Source: Cerrena zonata | Taxonomy: Eukaryota > Basidiomycota > Agaricomycetes > Polyporales > Cerrenaceae | DNA length: 64,000 nucleotides | Assembly (NCBI GenBank): GCA_038087015.1 | Contig: JASBNA010000004.1 | Coordinates: 434,001 to 498,000, forward strand | Direction: 5' to 3' | Shown: positions 11,312 through 24,251 of the stretch, piece by piece | Numbering within the stretch: position 1 is the first letter of the stretch | Layout: each line of letters begins with the position of its first letter | The notes under the pieces: model-generated | Told to the model about the DNA's origin: nothing | The model's database searches: none | What the model saw: only the letters and a program-made list of their open reading frames with translations | Position numbers and translations under genes: made by a program

Positions 11312-11708
11312 AGTGATACGACTGGTATGGAGAAAAGCTTGAGAGAAGGACGGGTTTGTGATGCTGCTAAATGTCACATATCGCGTTGCTTATATATGGA
11401 GGGACTCAGCTTGGGTCGCGTACGAAAAGGGAACAATAGGTATGATGGTGGCGACCAGGGTCCGATGTCTAGGCGTAGTAGCTTAGACGGATTTTGCAAG
11501 TACAAGCTTGAATAGCGCTTCTTAATACATAAGCACCCACGCTCATCAGCGTTCGCTTAAAATGGACTTGTACTTGGACAATAAGGTGGGAAGAAGGTTC
11601 GACGCTGGCAGTTGGATCGCCTAGTTTTCTTTCACCTGCCTCCAGTTCAGAAGCAACTCCTCATATTGTGAAACCACAAGCAAGCGATTTTATTCCTCCC
11701 CACTCGTA
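11312..11708. promoter_or_regulatory. Bidirectional spacer between C1 and A3
   Basis: C1 and A3 start 397 bp apart in opposite directions. On the C1 side the reverse strand has TATATAAG near 11390. On the A3 side lies the family A block CCACGCTCATCAGCG to AAGGTGGGAAGAAGG. The same arrangement, 408 bp long, separates C2 from A5 (23844-24251), including the reverse TATATAAG. Confidence 0.55.
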
Positions 11709-13079
11709 ATGGACGAATGCTCACAGTCAGGCGCAACGGACGTGCATCCGGATCTTCAAGCCTATAGAGACCGTTTGACCCTCCGTTCGGATGAGGTATG
11801 GTGGCGCGACCACCAGGTATGGCTGGCTGAAAGGGGCTACATGCTGCGACCCCGTTTCAGGCCAGGATGGGTCCCTTCGTGGAAGGGCACAGGTGAACGT
11901 TGGCAGCTACACGAGGATGGACTAATCTTGGGGGTAGGATTGAATACTTTTATCCCATGTCCTGAAGCTGACCCATTGTGCGATGTAGCACCGTGCTGTG
12001 ATAGATGCAACTCGGCTCTCTGATGGAGAGACCGTTATATTGAAACGGTTCTCTCGAGCAACGAATGGACTGGAGGGGCCAATCACTATGTTCCTTGCAT
12101 CCGAGCCTGCCAAGTCTCATCCGAAGAACCACTCTACACCTATTTACGAACTCTTCGACATCCCTGGAGAAGAATTTTCCATTTTTGTGATGCCAGTCCT
12201 AGCCAGATTCTTCGAACCTCGGTTTGAAACAGTTGGGGAAGTACTTGAATGCTTCCGTCAAGTATTTGAGGTATGAAGCTGGAAGTCGAATCCTTATAAC
12301 GAGCTAATCACCATTTCTCCCAGGGCTTGCAATTTTTGCACGATTGCCGTATAGCCCATCGGTATGTACTAACGTCCTCGAATGAATTTATCGGAACACT
12401 GACGACATTTAGTGATCTCATGGTATATAATATCATGATTGACTCGAGGAATATGTGGCCGGAGCCGTACCATTTTATGGCTCCCCACATGAATCGATCA
12501 TTCACAGCAAGGGTCAAGAGACCATTCACTCGGACTGCTCGACCTCCGAAATATCATATCATTGACTTTGGGCTGTCACGTCAATACTCAGCTGATAATC
12601 TGAACCCCACTGAAACCTTTTCTGAAGGAGCTGATCGTACAGTGCCGGAATTCACTAATGGGACAGGGCCAGTGGCTCATGACCCATTTGCCGTGGATAT
12701 ATACTGTGTGGGCAACGTTATCCAAAATTACATATTGAAGGTTAGTTTTGTACTTTATGAGTGGGACTTCCATGTATGAGCATCTGCTAATTCACGATAT
12801 ATGTAGCCATACACTGGGTGCGAATTCCTCCAGCCCCTCGTCGATGCGATGCGAGAGCCCGATCCTCAGAAACGGTTAAAGATCCCCCAGGTAGTCGAAC
12901 AGTACAACAAGATCATCAAATCGCGATGGTGGTGGCGGCTTCGTGCCAGAGTCTTCTTGAAGGATCCCACTGGAATGGATGATGAGCGTTACGGTGTTGT
13001 TGACTATACTCGCCAGTTCTTCAACACAATAGGCCACATCTTGACATTCAAGAGCGCATTACCGAAGCCTCGTAAATGA
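11709..13079 (+). CDS. Family A protein kinase-like gene A3, 381 aa
   Basis: Exons 11709-11933, 11989-12270, 12324-12361, 12413-12740 and 12807-13079. It has the family lysine (here VILKRF), HRD loop and DFGLSRQY. In exon 4 the segment after VPEF is one residue longer than in A1 and A2 (FTNGTGPVAHDPF), as in A4 and A5, yet its last exon is the A1 type (FLKDPTGMDDERYGV, 90 aa). It therefore combines features of both subgroups. It is the A member of the first complete C-A-B block. Confidence 0.88.
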
Positions 13080-14873
13080 TCCCGCGTTCATGGGGGACTC
13101 CTCCTAGGATGTTCATTTGTTGCTCACTGATTTCATTTCCCCCTATTCAGTTCGCCCTGCCAGTGATTACCGCGATGAAAACATTGCTCTTTCCAGTAGC
13201 AGATGACATATCTACCCATGTCAATTACCCACATTCCCTGCTCGTTGTCTATTGGACGTTACTATATTGCTTGTATTCCTGCTTTCTTCGCTTAGTCCTG
13301 TTATCGGATGATACCCGTCGTGCTGTTGTCCAAATTCTGACGCCTCTGGACATGTTGCTTATTGTCCCTGAGGCTACTGTATACATCACTTGACTTGGAA
13401 TGATGAGGAGGCCCTTTGCTTTAATTGCTTGTCGGCAATGGTTCCCTTCCGGAAAACTTCATGGGGTGATGAATCAACAACGCGCCTTCTGTAATGATTG
13501 ATCTCAGTGATATATTTTCAGGTGATAATAGTACAGCGGCGCCGTCATGATCGCGACTTGGGGTGTATCTTCTCGGAAGAATAAAAACTGAGTAACTTTA
13601 CGTGAGACATGATTGACTGTTAATACACAAGTTAGGTAACAATACTAGTAAATGGCACGGAATTAGATACTATTATGCGAATGGCGATATGAACTCTCTG
13701 AGCCTCTGAGCCTCGGACGATTCTGGTCAACCTCAGTCCGAGTGAGTGACGCAACAAACAAGCCCCAACAAGCACGAAGCGCCCAGGCTGAAGCTGGTTC
13801 ACACCGAATATGTACTTCTTGAACTTGAACTAGGGTCGATGTGATCCCCGCGTTGGACGTCTAGAAAGTCTTTGTTTTTTTTATTCTCTTGTATCCTGCG
13901 ATACACGCACCGACGGAAACGGTTAGGAAACATTATGGCAGGATCAAGATCGTGCGTGTCAGGCTGACCGTGACGCTCTGTTGACGAGCCTGTTCGGCAA
14001 TTGTATTCGGACTTGGAGAACAAGGGCTGCGCGCCACCTGTCCCTAATCACCTTTCAATTTCCCTTTCGCGAATATACAGTGATGTATACTAGACCCTGC
14101 TTCGGGCTCAAGATCGCCCCCAGGGTCTGTTGCGGCCCGCAGTACCTTAATGTCACGGTACGTGTGTGGTTCCTGTGGGGAAGCCGTCTACGTTACCAAG
14201 CTGGAGTCAGTATCTACTACTCTCTTGTCCTATACCTTATTCCTCTTACATTGGGCAGCCGATCTGATCACATAAGCTAACCTATTGTATTTTGATCATG
14301 CTGTTATTAGGTTCGGTCGCTTTCAAGCAATACAAAGGGGCATTGCTAACACTTGTATATCCTCGTGGACCCGAGTAATGCCTTGAACAGGGACTCTATT
14401 TGGTGTTCCTAAATGATGTAGTCTCACTGACCAGTTGCATATACCCGAATTGTTACTCCAGTTTAAATCGATCATCAGCACGTACATGGAATTCTGTGAC
14501 AATAAAGCCTCTCATGAAATAACTGTTGCGCCTGGCAGGTCGCCGCTGAACAACCAAGCTCAAGTAAGTATAAGTACTCGGACTGTCTGAAACTGTTTCG
14601 CTTGTATAGAACAATGCAAGTCCTGACTGTTTCAAGGGTTGTTCCCGAATAGTGCCATCATCTAGAGATCTCCGCGAGCGATTGTTCCTCTGCCGCGTCG
14701 TTGACAGATAGTTACTAGCTCCGACCTCGCATGGAAGAATACAACAACACTGAGCTGTTCCCACATCGAAATGAAACCTACCTGTTTGCACCCACAAAGG
14801 TCGCACCAGGAGCCAGATAGAGACATGGCCAGAGATGGACGTAAGCTTTCACGTAAGTACGAGTATATAACTC
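13080..14873. other. Spacer between A3 and B1
   Basis: The first 500 bp are family A 3' flank. From about 13800 the sequence parallels the upstream regions of B2 (19000-20000) and B3 (26280-27300), with shared landmarks such as TTTCAAGCAATACAAAG near 14322. The small open frames here are not conserved in frame between the three copies, so no gene is called. Confidence 0.5.
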
Positions 14874-14918
14874 GACCCATCGCTTTGCAGATCAACAAGT
14901 TGACACATTCCCTCCGCC
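14874..14918 (+). promoter_or_regulatory. TATA-type core promoter of B1
   Basis: TATATAA at 14874-14880 lies 39-45 bp before the ATG. Matching ATATAA or TATATAA elements stand at 20005-20010 and 27301-27307 before B2 and B3. Each is followed by a CAG that could also be the acceptor of a short 5' UTR intron, so the reading as TATA box or intron is open. Confidence 0.4.
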
Positions 14919-16554
14919 ATGGGTGCCATTGCTGAGTATATCACCCCTGCCTTTCTCAATAATACCCCATATCTCAGAGATATCGTCGAGACTCTCGAAA
15001 CGCATCGCTCAGCGAATGCGAAATGTGCAGTACGTGATCTATAGTCTCATATTGAGCTACTAATAATTGTGTCTTACGTACAGGTCTGCGACGTAGACGA
15101 GTCTGTAACCAAGTTTGCACACTGTTGCAGTAGCGTATGCACCCGTGAAGCCTTTGTGATAGCGTGCCAATTGGAATCGGCCTTGCTAGATGATGATGAT
15201 AATACTCAGTGTATCGCTCATTGGAAGGACGATGTAGCACGGTATGCTATGAACGTCATGCTAGCTGTACGTCTTGACTGTTCTCATACATTTCGACTCA
15301 TTCTAATACCAGCCATAGATTGTGCTCAACAGCTCTAATGTAACTATCCAACAAAAAGCACGACGGCTGTTGTTGAGGTTGGCGAATAATAACAAGACGC
15401 TTCCCAGCTCCGTCTTCTTGGAGGGTAGCAATTTTGATACATTACATCGACAATCCTCGGGAGGCTTTGGTGAGGTATACAGGGCGACGTATGGCGAAAC
15501 GACTGTTGCCGCGAAACGGTTAATACAGACCTATGGCCAGGACAATGAGGATGAGAAACGATGGGTAAAATCTTATCTATCTCTGCTATTCAAATAAGGC
15601 TGACATCGAATTGAATGTGATAGCGATCTTATTATGAGGCGTTGATGTGGAAAACACTCAAACATGAACGTCTCCTCCCGCTGTCGGGAATCATTAAAAC
15701 GGACCAAGAATACTTTATCATCTCACCATGGCATTGTGATAGAAACAGTGGGAAGTTCCTGTTTGACTTGGTGAGGAATCATGAGCGATACCGATGGGGA
15801 CGTTTCTATCAACTCTTTGTATACCGCTGGGTAAGTACACGAGTAGAGTCCATGTCCATGCAACTCAAACATTGTGCCATCCACTTCTAGTTGCTCCAGG
15901 TGGTTCAAGGGCTACGGCATTTGCACGAGCAAGGTGTCGTACATGGCGATTTACACCCGGTAATGACATTCTTCGAGTTATCAATATCGATCTAATGCCT
16001 TGACTGGATAGGGAAATGTCATTGTCGTAAATCCTCGACCGAAGGACCAAGACCATCTCGAGTTCGACATTGTACTGGCCGATTTTGGGCTGTCGGTGAT
16101 TCGGGAGGCCAACAGTAACCAACAAGGCTCGATTCGAGGTGGAGCTGTCCTCGCGCCGGAACAAATGCCTTTTGAACTCGATTCCCGCCCTGGCCGGCCG
16201 ACCGTGGAGTCTGACATTTTCATGTTCGCTGCTCTGTGCTTCCAGGTGAGACCTTCTCCATTATTTCCATGTTTCCGCACTCACAAAAAAGCTATATAGC
16301 TATATACCACAAGATCTATTTACCCTACTATGATGGCTCATAACAAAAACAGAGCGATTTCTGCCTTGAGGCCACTTGATCGAGAAGTAATTGTCGATGT
16401 ACCAGGGGGCGATGCTCCGGTTGTAATTCCCGACGAGTTGTGGGAGATTATTGAGAGGTGCTGGACGGTTGCCGAGGATCGTCCTTCATTAAATTGGATC
16501 GAAGAAAAGTTGAAGAGAATGCAGGGTTCACTATCGTCAGCACAGTATGCTTGA
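14919..16554 (+). CDS. Family B TKL protein kinase B1, 434 aa
   Basis: Seven exons: 14919-15029, 15084-15266, 15319-15564, 15624-15830, 15891-15959, 16012-16245, 16300-16554. All joins are phase 0. The kinase domain has a glycine-rich loop SGGFGEVY (about 145-153), VAAKRL with the ATP lysine K164, HGDLHPGN (D269, N274), ADFGLSV (D296), LAPEQ in the APE position, SDIFMFA and a C-terminal RPSLNWIEEKL. The HGD form and overall layout match tyrosine-kinase-like (TKL) kinases expanded in Agaricomycetes. About 100 N-terminal residues (MGAIAEYITPAFLNN, then a Cys-rich helical stretch) precede the domain and are not recognised. No membrane segment is seen, so it is probably cytoplasmic. Confidence 0.88.
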
Positions 16555-16756
16555 TTTTTTTTACGCGGGTCGAGATAGGTTTTTCGCTAGTATCTTCCTC
16601 AGGAAGACTGCACAAGCAGTCAATACACTTTGTAATGATAGCAACAATTCCCAAAATGGTACATTCAACGGTGCTTTTGGACAACAATACCAAATCACTC
16701 CCAGCGCTCAAGTTGTCCATCGGGCACTAGCCATTGGCAGACGCTGCGAGCCCTTG

Positions 16757-16936
16757 AAGCACCCACGCTCATCAGCGCTCGTCAAAATGGACTTAGGCTT
16801 GGACAATACGGTGGGAAGAAGGTTAGGTAGCTGCATCTCTTGGTATTCTTCCTCAAGGGCTTCCCCAACCCCGGTTCAGAAACAATTCTTCATACCGTAA
16901 ACCACAATCAAGCGTATTTATTCCTCCTCACTCGTA
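16757..16936 (+). promoter_or_regulatory. Conserved 5' region of A4
   Basis: Starts only about 200 bp after the B1 stop codon with the CCACGCTCATCAGCG block. No family C gene lies between B1 and A4, unlike the other two A-B pairs. Confidence 0.45.
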
Positions 16937-18291
16937 ATGGATCAAAGCTCACCGTCAGGCGCAACGGACGTGGATCCAGATATTCAGGCCTACACAGATC
17001 GTTTGACACTCCTTTCGGACGAGGTATGGTGGCGTGACCACCAGGTATGGCTGGCTGAAAGGGGCTACATGTTGCGACCCCGTTACAGGCCAGGATGGGT
17101 CCCTTCGTGGAAGGGCACAGGCGAATGTTGGCAACGGTTCGAAGATGGACCTTCATTGGCAGTAAGGCCGTATAGCTTCTCGTCGTGTCTTGAAACTGAC
17201 CTGTTGTATGATGTAGCACCGTGCTGTGATAGATGCAACTCGGCTCTCAGATGGAGAGACTGTCATGTTAAAACGGTTCTCTCGAGCAACGAACGGATTA
17301 GAGGGACCAATCACTATGTTCCTTGCATCCGAGCCTGCCAAGTCTCACCCCAAGAACCACTCTACACCTATCTATGAACTCTTCGACATCCCGGGAGAAG
17401 AATTCTCCATTTTTGTGATGCCAGTCCTGGGCCGATTCAATGCCCCTCCTTTTCGAACAGTCGGGGAGGTGCTTGAATGCTTCCGTCAAATATTTGAGGT
17501 ATGAAGCTGGAAGTTGAATTCTTATAACAAACTAATCACAATTTCTCCCAGGGTTTGCAATTTTTGCACGATTGCCGTATAGCCCATCGGTATGTACTAA
17601 CATCCTCGAATGAATTGATCGGAATACTGACGACATTTAGTGATCTCATGGTATATAATATCATGATTGACTCGAGGAATATGTGGCCGGAGCCGTACCA
17701 TGTCATGGCTCCCCACATGAATCGATCATTTACAGCAGAGGTTAAGAAACCATTTACTCGGATCGCTCGACCTCCGAAATATCATATTATTGACTTTGGG
17801 CTGTCACGTCAATACTCGCCTGATAATGTTAATCCCACTGAAACCTTCCCAGAAGGAGGTGATCGTACGGTACCGGAATTCCCCAAAGGGTTGGAACCTG
17901 TGGTTCATGATCCATTCGCTGTGGATATATACTGTGTAGGCAACGTTATCCAAAACTATATATTGAAGGTTAGTCACTGAATGCCTCTCGTGGGTGGGCA
18001 TGTGCTGATTTTACATATGCGTAGCCCTACGCTGGTTGTGAATTTCTTCAACCCCTTGTCGATGCGATGCGAGAGCCTGATCCTCAGAAACGATTAAAGA
18101 TCGAGCAGGTTATCGAGCGATACAACACGATCATCAAATCGAGATGGTGGTGGCAGCTTCGTTCTAGAGTTTTCCTCAAATATAGGAAGAAATCGCTCGA
18201 TGAGCGTATTGCTGATGCTTCGCATCATTTCTTCAACACAGTGGGCCACATCCTGACATTTAAGAGCGCATTACCGAGGCCTCGCAAATGA
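16937..18291 (+). CDS. Family A protein kinase-like gene A4, 379 aa
   Basis: Exons 16937-17161, 17217-17498, 17552-17589, 17641-17968 and 18025-18291. The active-site set is complete (VMLKRF, HRD loop, DFGLSRQY). The exon 4 tail reads FPKGLEPVVHDPF and the last exon FLKYRKKSLDERIADAS, both shared with A5. Exon 1 also matches A5 closely (MDQS, VDPDIQAYTDRL). A4 and A5 are thus the closest pair and probably the most recent duplication. Confidence 0.88.
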
Positions 18292-20004
18292 TCCAGCGTT
18301 CACGGGGGGTTCTCTTTCGCTTGAGATTCATGGATTTCATTTCCCCTCTGGTTCGACTCGCACCGATTACCGCCATAAAACACATCACTCCCCATGACAG
18401 CGGACACATTTGAACGACATATCTATCTATGTTGACTACCCGCATTTCTTGCTTGTTGTCTATTATGATTCTGACGTTCTTCTTTTTGCTTTGTCTCCCT
18501 GCTTTCTTCCCTTATTCCTTGTATTGATTGAAATGTGACCCGTTGTATTGTTGTCCAAATTTTGTCGCTTCCGAACATGTTGCTCATTAGACCTTGCAAC
18601 TTAAGCGATGTCCCTGAGGCTATACACGTCGCTTGACGTGGAATGATGACGAGACCCTTTATTTTAATTGTCTGCGGATGGTTCCTCTCACGAAAACTTC
18701 GTGCCAATGAACTGATGCTTTCGGAAGGACTGAATCTCACTGATATTTCCAAGCGATAGTACTATCATACTAGTACCGCGGCGCCGGAACAAAACTTTAA
18801 GTACTTAACGTCACTTGAGACATGATCTATGGTTAATATACGACTTGGGTAACGGTAAATGGCGCGGAATTGGATACTACCATGCGAAAGGTGATATAGC
18901 TTCTCTGAAGGCCTCGGACGGCGGTTCTGTTTAATCTTAGTTGGTTTAGGCCAAGAGAAGCCTCACAAACAAGTACTAACAAAAATACCGTGACGAAGCG
19001 CTCAACTTGAAGCTGTCGGGCTTCGCCGAGAGTCGGCTGGTCCACACTGGCCAAGATGTCCCTTGTTCTCATGACCAACGTTCTTTGATACACGCATTCT
19101 GAAAAAACACCCCGCTGGGCGATATTTTTGACAGCAGTGGCATCAAGATCGTGTCAGGTTGTACTGACACAGCTCGGACCTGCTCGGTACTTGTACTCGG
19201 ACTTAGAAAACAAGGGATGCACGTCTTCTGGTCCTAAAATTGGATCGCTGGTTCTAAACTGCCTCTCACGAATGTTCGGTCAGGTATGCAAGTTACATAC
19301 GAGACCCTGCTCGGTTTAAACATCTCCCTTGTAAGCGAATTCTTCTTATGTTTGTCCGTATGCCGCAGGAGCCTTTGGGGGTAGGCTGTCTACAGGTACT
19401 ATATCGAATCAGCATCTACCCTTCTTACACCAGAAAGATGATCAGACCACGCAAGCTAACCTGATACATCGTAGATTAAGCTGCTGACAGGTCGTCATCC
19501 TTCGTTTTCAAGCAACACAAAGGGACTTTGATAACCCTTGTGTATCCGCCTGGACCTAGGAAGATTCATCGAGGAATGCCTCGAGCAGAGCTTCTCGCTA
19601 AATGTATGAATATTGTAGTCTAAGCATCTCATCGATCAGCGGTCTCTCAGGCTGTCCGGGGTGTTTCTTATATCAAAGCTGGAGGCAAATCGGTGCAGTA
19701 AATTTGTCGCATGGTATAACTGTTACGTCTGACAGGTCACCAAACAATCAACCATTGTATTATGCTCACGTTAGAGCACTCAAGCTGCCTGTCCTTGCAT
19801 GGTACAATGTAAGACTTGACCGCCTCGACGTTGTTCTTGAAGAGCGCCATCTCCACAACCGGTTGTTGTGCCGCATCGTTGACAGATGGTTACTAACTCC
19901 TCCCTCGCATGGAAGAAACAACAACACGCTCGATGATCTCCGTTTCGACTCGGAGATGAGACCTACTTGTTTGTATTCACTAGACTTGCACGTAAGAGGT
20001 CTGC
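18292..20004. other. Spacer between A4 and B2
   Basis: Duplicated family A 3' flank followed by duplicated family B 5' flank (shared with 25606-27300 over nearly the whole length). No gene is seen. Confidence 0.5.
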
Positions 20005-20058
20005 ATATAACTTGACTCTTCGCTTTACAGATCAACAAGTTAACACATTCCCTCCGCC

Positions 20059-21692
20059 ATGGGTGCCATTGCTAAGTATACCACCCCTGCCTTTCTCAAT
20101 AATACCCCGTATCTCAGGAATATCGTCGAGACTCTCGAAACGCATCGCTCGGCGAATGCGAAATGTACAGTACGTGCCATGATCTGTAGTCTAACACAGA
20201 GTCACCACTAATTGTATTTTATGTACAGGTTTGCGACAAGAACGAGGCTGTAGCAGAGTATGCACACTGTTGCAGTATCGCATGCGCCCACCAAGCCTTC
20301 GTGATAGCGTGCCAACTAGAATCGGCCTTGCCAGATGCTAAGGCTCAGTGTATCGTTCATTGGAAGGACGACGTAGCACAGCATGCTATGAATGTCATGC
20401 TAGCTGTATGTGTCGAATATTCTCACTTTTGACTCCATCTAATGCCAGTCATAGATTGTGATCAACAGTTCCGATACAGCTACCCAACAAAGAACACGAC
20501 GACTTTTGATGATGTTGGCAAATAATAACAAGACGCTTCCCAGCTCTGTCTTTTTGGAGGGTAACAATGTTGACACATCGGATCGACAATCTGGGGGTGG
20601 ATTTGGCGATGTATACAGGACAACTTATGGTGGGATGACTGTTGCCGCGAAACGGTTGAGACGCTTCCAGCAAGATTCTATGGATGAGCAGATTCTGAAA
20701 GTAAAGCGATGGGTAAGGGATCATCTAGTCTGCCTGTGAATAAGACTGATATCGAATCGAATGTGATAGCGATGCTGTTATGAGGCGTTGATGTGGAAAA
20801 CACTCAAACATGAACGTCTTCTCCCGCTGTCGGGAATCCTCAAGACAGACCCGGATTACTTTATGATCTCACCATGGCATGGTGATGGCGACGGTGGGAG
20901 GTTCCTGATCGACATGGTGAGGAATCATGAGCGATACCGATGGGGGCATTTCTATCAGCTCTTTGTATACCGCTGGGTAAGTGCACAAGTAGAACTCGAG
21001 TGCATGCAACTTAAACAATGCGCTATCAACTTCTAGTTACTCCAAGTGGTCCAAGGGCTACAATACCTGCACGAGCAAGGTGTCGTACATGGCGATCTGC
21101 ACTCGGTAATATCATTCTTCGAGCTATCAATATCAACCTCATGCCTTGACTTCATAGGGAAATGTCATTGTCGTAAACCGTCGACCGGGAGAGAAAGATC
21201 ATTTCGAGTTCGACATCGTACTGGCCGATTTTGGGCTGTCTGTGATTCGAGAGGCCAACAGTAACCAACAAGGCTCGATTCGAGGTGGAGGTGTCCTCGC
21301 GCCCGAACAAATGCGTGATGACGATTCTCCTTGTGGCCGGCCGACCGTACAGTCTGACATCTTCACGTTCGCTGCTCTATGCTATCGGGTTAGGCATTTA
21401 CTATCATTTCCATGTTTCTGCGCTCATAACAGATGATTTATAGCTATATACCACAAGATCTATTTACCCTAATATGATGGCTCATAACAAAGACAGAGCG
21501 ATTTTTGCCTTGAGGCCACTTGATCGAGAAGTGACTGTCAAGGTGCAAGGGGAAGACGTGTTGGTTGTCATTCCTGATGAGCTGTGGGAGATTATTGAGA
21601 AGTGCTGGACGGTTGCTGAGGATCGTCCTTCATTAGATTGGATCGGAGAAAAGTTGAAGGGGATGCAGGGCTCACTATTCTCCGAACAGTAG
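20059..21692 (+). CDS. Family B TKL protein kinase B2, 433 aa
   Basis: Exons 20059-20169, 20229-20405, 20455-20712, 20770-20976, 21037-21105, 21158-21388, 21444-21692. The glycine loop is the best of the three (GGGFGDVY), followed by VAAKRL, ADFGLSV and LAPEQ. The catalytic loop reads HGDLHSGN: Ser replaces the Pro of B1 and B3 after His, which is outside the catalytic core. The exon 6 donor is GTTAGG rather than GTGAGA. The insert between the lysine and the fourth exon is four residues longer than in B1 (MDEQILKVKRW). All essential residues are intact. Confidence 0.87.
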
Positions 21693-23145
21693 GCTCAGGT
21701 TTGTTGCTAGTATCTAGTACTTCGGAAAGACTGTACATATGGTCATTATGACAACAATTCCAAAAATGGTATTTGTAACGGTGCTTTTGGACAACAATAC
21801 CAAACAATTCCCAGCGCTCAACCCCAAGTTGTTCCGAGTCATCTCTGATGCTGACCTGCACAATGGATAGTAAGAGGCACCCACCGATTACAAGCTCAAG
21901 TTATGGTGATGAGTTCGGTCGTCGGAAGACAAATGCTGGACTACTTTTGGCTCTTTCTGCCCTTAACACCGCTGTTATTTTCTGATCACCTTACCTTTAC
22001 GTGTGTAGCAGCCTAGCAGGTCGCGAGAATCTGGAAGCGTATCATTCCCTGGCCTATACATGGACCTTCAGGGAACCCTCACGAAACTGGAGGTAACTGT
22101 AGCTCGCGTCTTCTTGGTAGCATCCAACCTTCATAATCTTCGATCACGAATCCTAGCTTTATGTAACCTTGTTGCATTGTGAGTTTGATAGATGGTTTCG
22201 AGTTGCTATAACGCAATACAGGTTGCTTACATTTTGGATTTTTCCCCGTATTAGAACGCCAGTCCCATAGCTTTGGTTTGGATACTATCCCTATGGGATG
22301 CCTCGAACGAAGACGGCTGACATGAAAACACAGGCCATGTAGACCATATGGCGAGACGCAGGTGTAGTACGACTGGAATTGCTCTATTTGTGTCTCTTCG
22401 CAATCATGGTTTCCTGCATCATCATAATGACCAGTGACGGATACGCATTTCGCTCATATGGTGGTACCCAACGGGTGTGTGGAGTACGAAGATACCTTTT
22501 AGAAGACAACTCCGTGAAGTATTCATCCAGACTAGGTTCCTTACTCAGGTTCAGCGCAGCAATGAAAGACGCCAGGGTCAAATCAGATGGTGAGATCAGA
22601 AGATATCCTTTTCTTATTCTATGTCCGGTGGGAGGAAGCAACATTGTGGAACCCTTCGGATCTGACCAAACTGTTTTTTAATACGCTTGGCCTTCTTTGA
22701 TTCAATTTGTGCGGGGTTTTATTGGATTTCATGGAATAGAATTCCCCTTTGCGACAGATGATTGCTCGTATCTCAATGCGTCATTGCTTTGTTATTGTAC
22801 AGCGGCTCGGAGTGAGATCTCGAAGACAATGTCGGCCTCCGACCATCATATACGACCCTGACAAGCAATCGAAACGTGTTGTCAAGTTCCCCGCAACAGA
22901 ATAGATCGTTGGAAAGGTATGATTTTAGGGGAGTAAAGAGGAGTCCCCGAGCCATCAACACCCGTTATATTCATAGATAGTATCAACTTCAACCTATAGA
23001 AGGTATCACAATTATAAAGATAGATGCCACAAACGTTGGGTATACAGTGCTACAGATCAATGGAATCCAGATCAAATCTCCTCATACTAATAGACGTCTG
23101 GCTCTGCGAGATAGTAAGTGGGGATCTAAAATGCAACCAAGCAAA
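21693..23145. other. Spacer between B2 and C2
   Basis: The first 200 bp after B2 match the 3' flank of B1 (16555-16740). From about 22655 the sequence matches the spacer before C1. The open frame at 22379-22681 has a non-ATG start and no motif and is rejected. The middle part, 21900-22600, has no match elsewhere in the window that I can see. Confidence 0.45.
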
Positions 23146-23843
23146 CTACTTACCCGACTCGGTCGTGCGGTTTCTGATCAGGGTCACAGGAGGAGTTTTT
23201 CCAGTTGCATTGATTTTATCGACCAGATCACAGTCCCAGTAATTCGCTGGATGCACGTAAGGCTCATTATTACCTAGGAGAGTAGATACCCCATTGTAAG
23301 TTTGATGGACAACTGAGAGACATACAAGAAAAATCCATTGCTACTCACGAGTCGTTGTACCTGACATGGTCGGATCCAGATAGCCAATCTTATGCGATTG
23401 AAGTGACGTCTATGATACCCCGTTAATGGAAACATTTATGCATGATTCAACGTACTCACTATCGCATCCGTATCCCACCTCGCAACATCTTTGGAATACC
23501 GGGTTGTCTCCAATTTAAGGGTTTTCAGTTCGAGTTTTTTGGCTGGCTTCTTGAGAGCACTAAGATCATCTAGCCTCTCGAGAAGTAAATCACCCTCTTC
23601 CGCCAATCTATCGAGGAGACGACCACATATTAATCAGGATGCGATAGAATAGAGTGATAATAATGGTTGTGAAACATACTTGAAACCCGTATTCTTGACC
23701 CTGTTCAGAATGGGGTGATCGGCCTCTTTAGGGATGTTGTCACGTAGTTCGGCAGACCTTTGCGCGACGAGGCAGGAATTTTCTGTCACTCCTTGTCGCA
23801 TAGTTTTCTCCTGTTTTTTATCCCGACTGAATATAGAAAGCAT
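23146..23843 (-). CDS. Family C small protein C2, 166 aa, function unknown
   Basis: Exons 23843-23680, 23607-23460, 23409-23349 and 23273-23146, splicing exactly as in C1. It is ten residues shorter because exon 4 lacks the Ser/Thr-rich STPTSSSTVD stretch of C1. The charged helical N-terminus (DKKQEKTMRQ, LLLERLDDLSALKK) has diverged considerably, whereas YVHPANYWDCDLVDKINA and GKTPPVTLIRNR are almost unchanged. That contrast suggests selection on the C-terminal half. Retention of open frames and splice sites in both copies argues that these are real genes. Confidence 0.65.
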
Positions 23844-24251
23844 GGTAGTGTGAAGGCTGGTGCGAGCGAAAGTAAGAGCGAGAGAGGACGAGTGTACTAG
23901 TATGGGGCTCGGAGATGATACACATCACGTTTCTTATATATCGAGGGACTCAAGTTGAGCCACCTACAAAAAGGGAACAATATGCATGATGTTGGCAACC
24001 AGGGTCCGATGTCAAGTCCAACAGCTTGAACGAATCTGGCACAAGCGACCCATGACTACTAATAACTTGGATAGCGCTTCTTAGTACATAAGCACCCACG
24101 CTCATCAGTGCTCGCCAAAATGGACTTAGACTCGGACAATACGGTGGGAAGAAGGTTCGGAACTTGCAGCGACACTCCCCCAACCCTGGCTCAGAAATAG
24201 TTCTTCATACCGTGAACCGCAGACAAGCGGATTCATTCCAACCCATTCGTA
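23844..24251. promoter_or_regulatory. Bidirectional spacer between C2 and A5
   Basis: Duplicate of the C1/A3 spacer, 408 bp, with TATATAAG on the reverse strand near 23940 for C2 and the family A CCACGCTCATCAGTG block near 24095 for A5. Confidence 0.55.

Noticed and set aside
22379..22681. 100-codon open frame between B2 and C2
   Set aside because: It starts at a non-ATG codon, has no motif, no splice partners and no paralogue in the other spacers.
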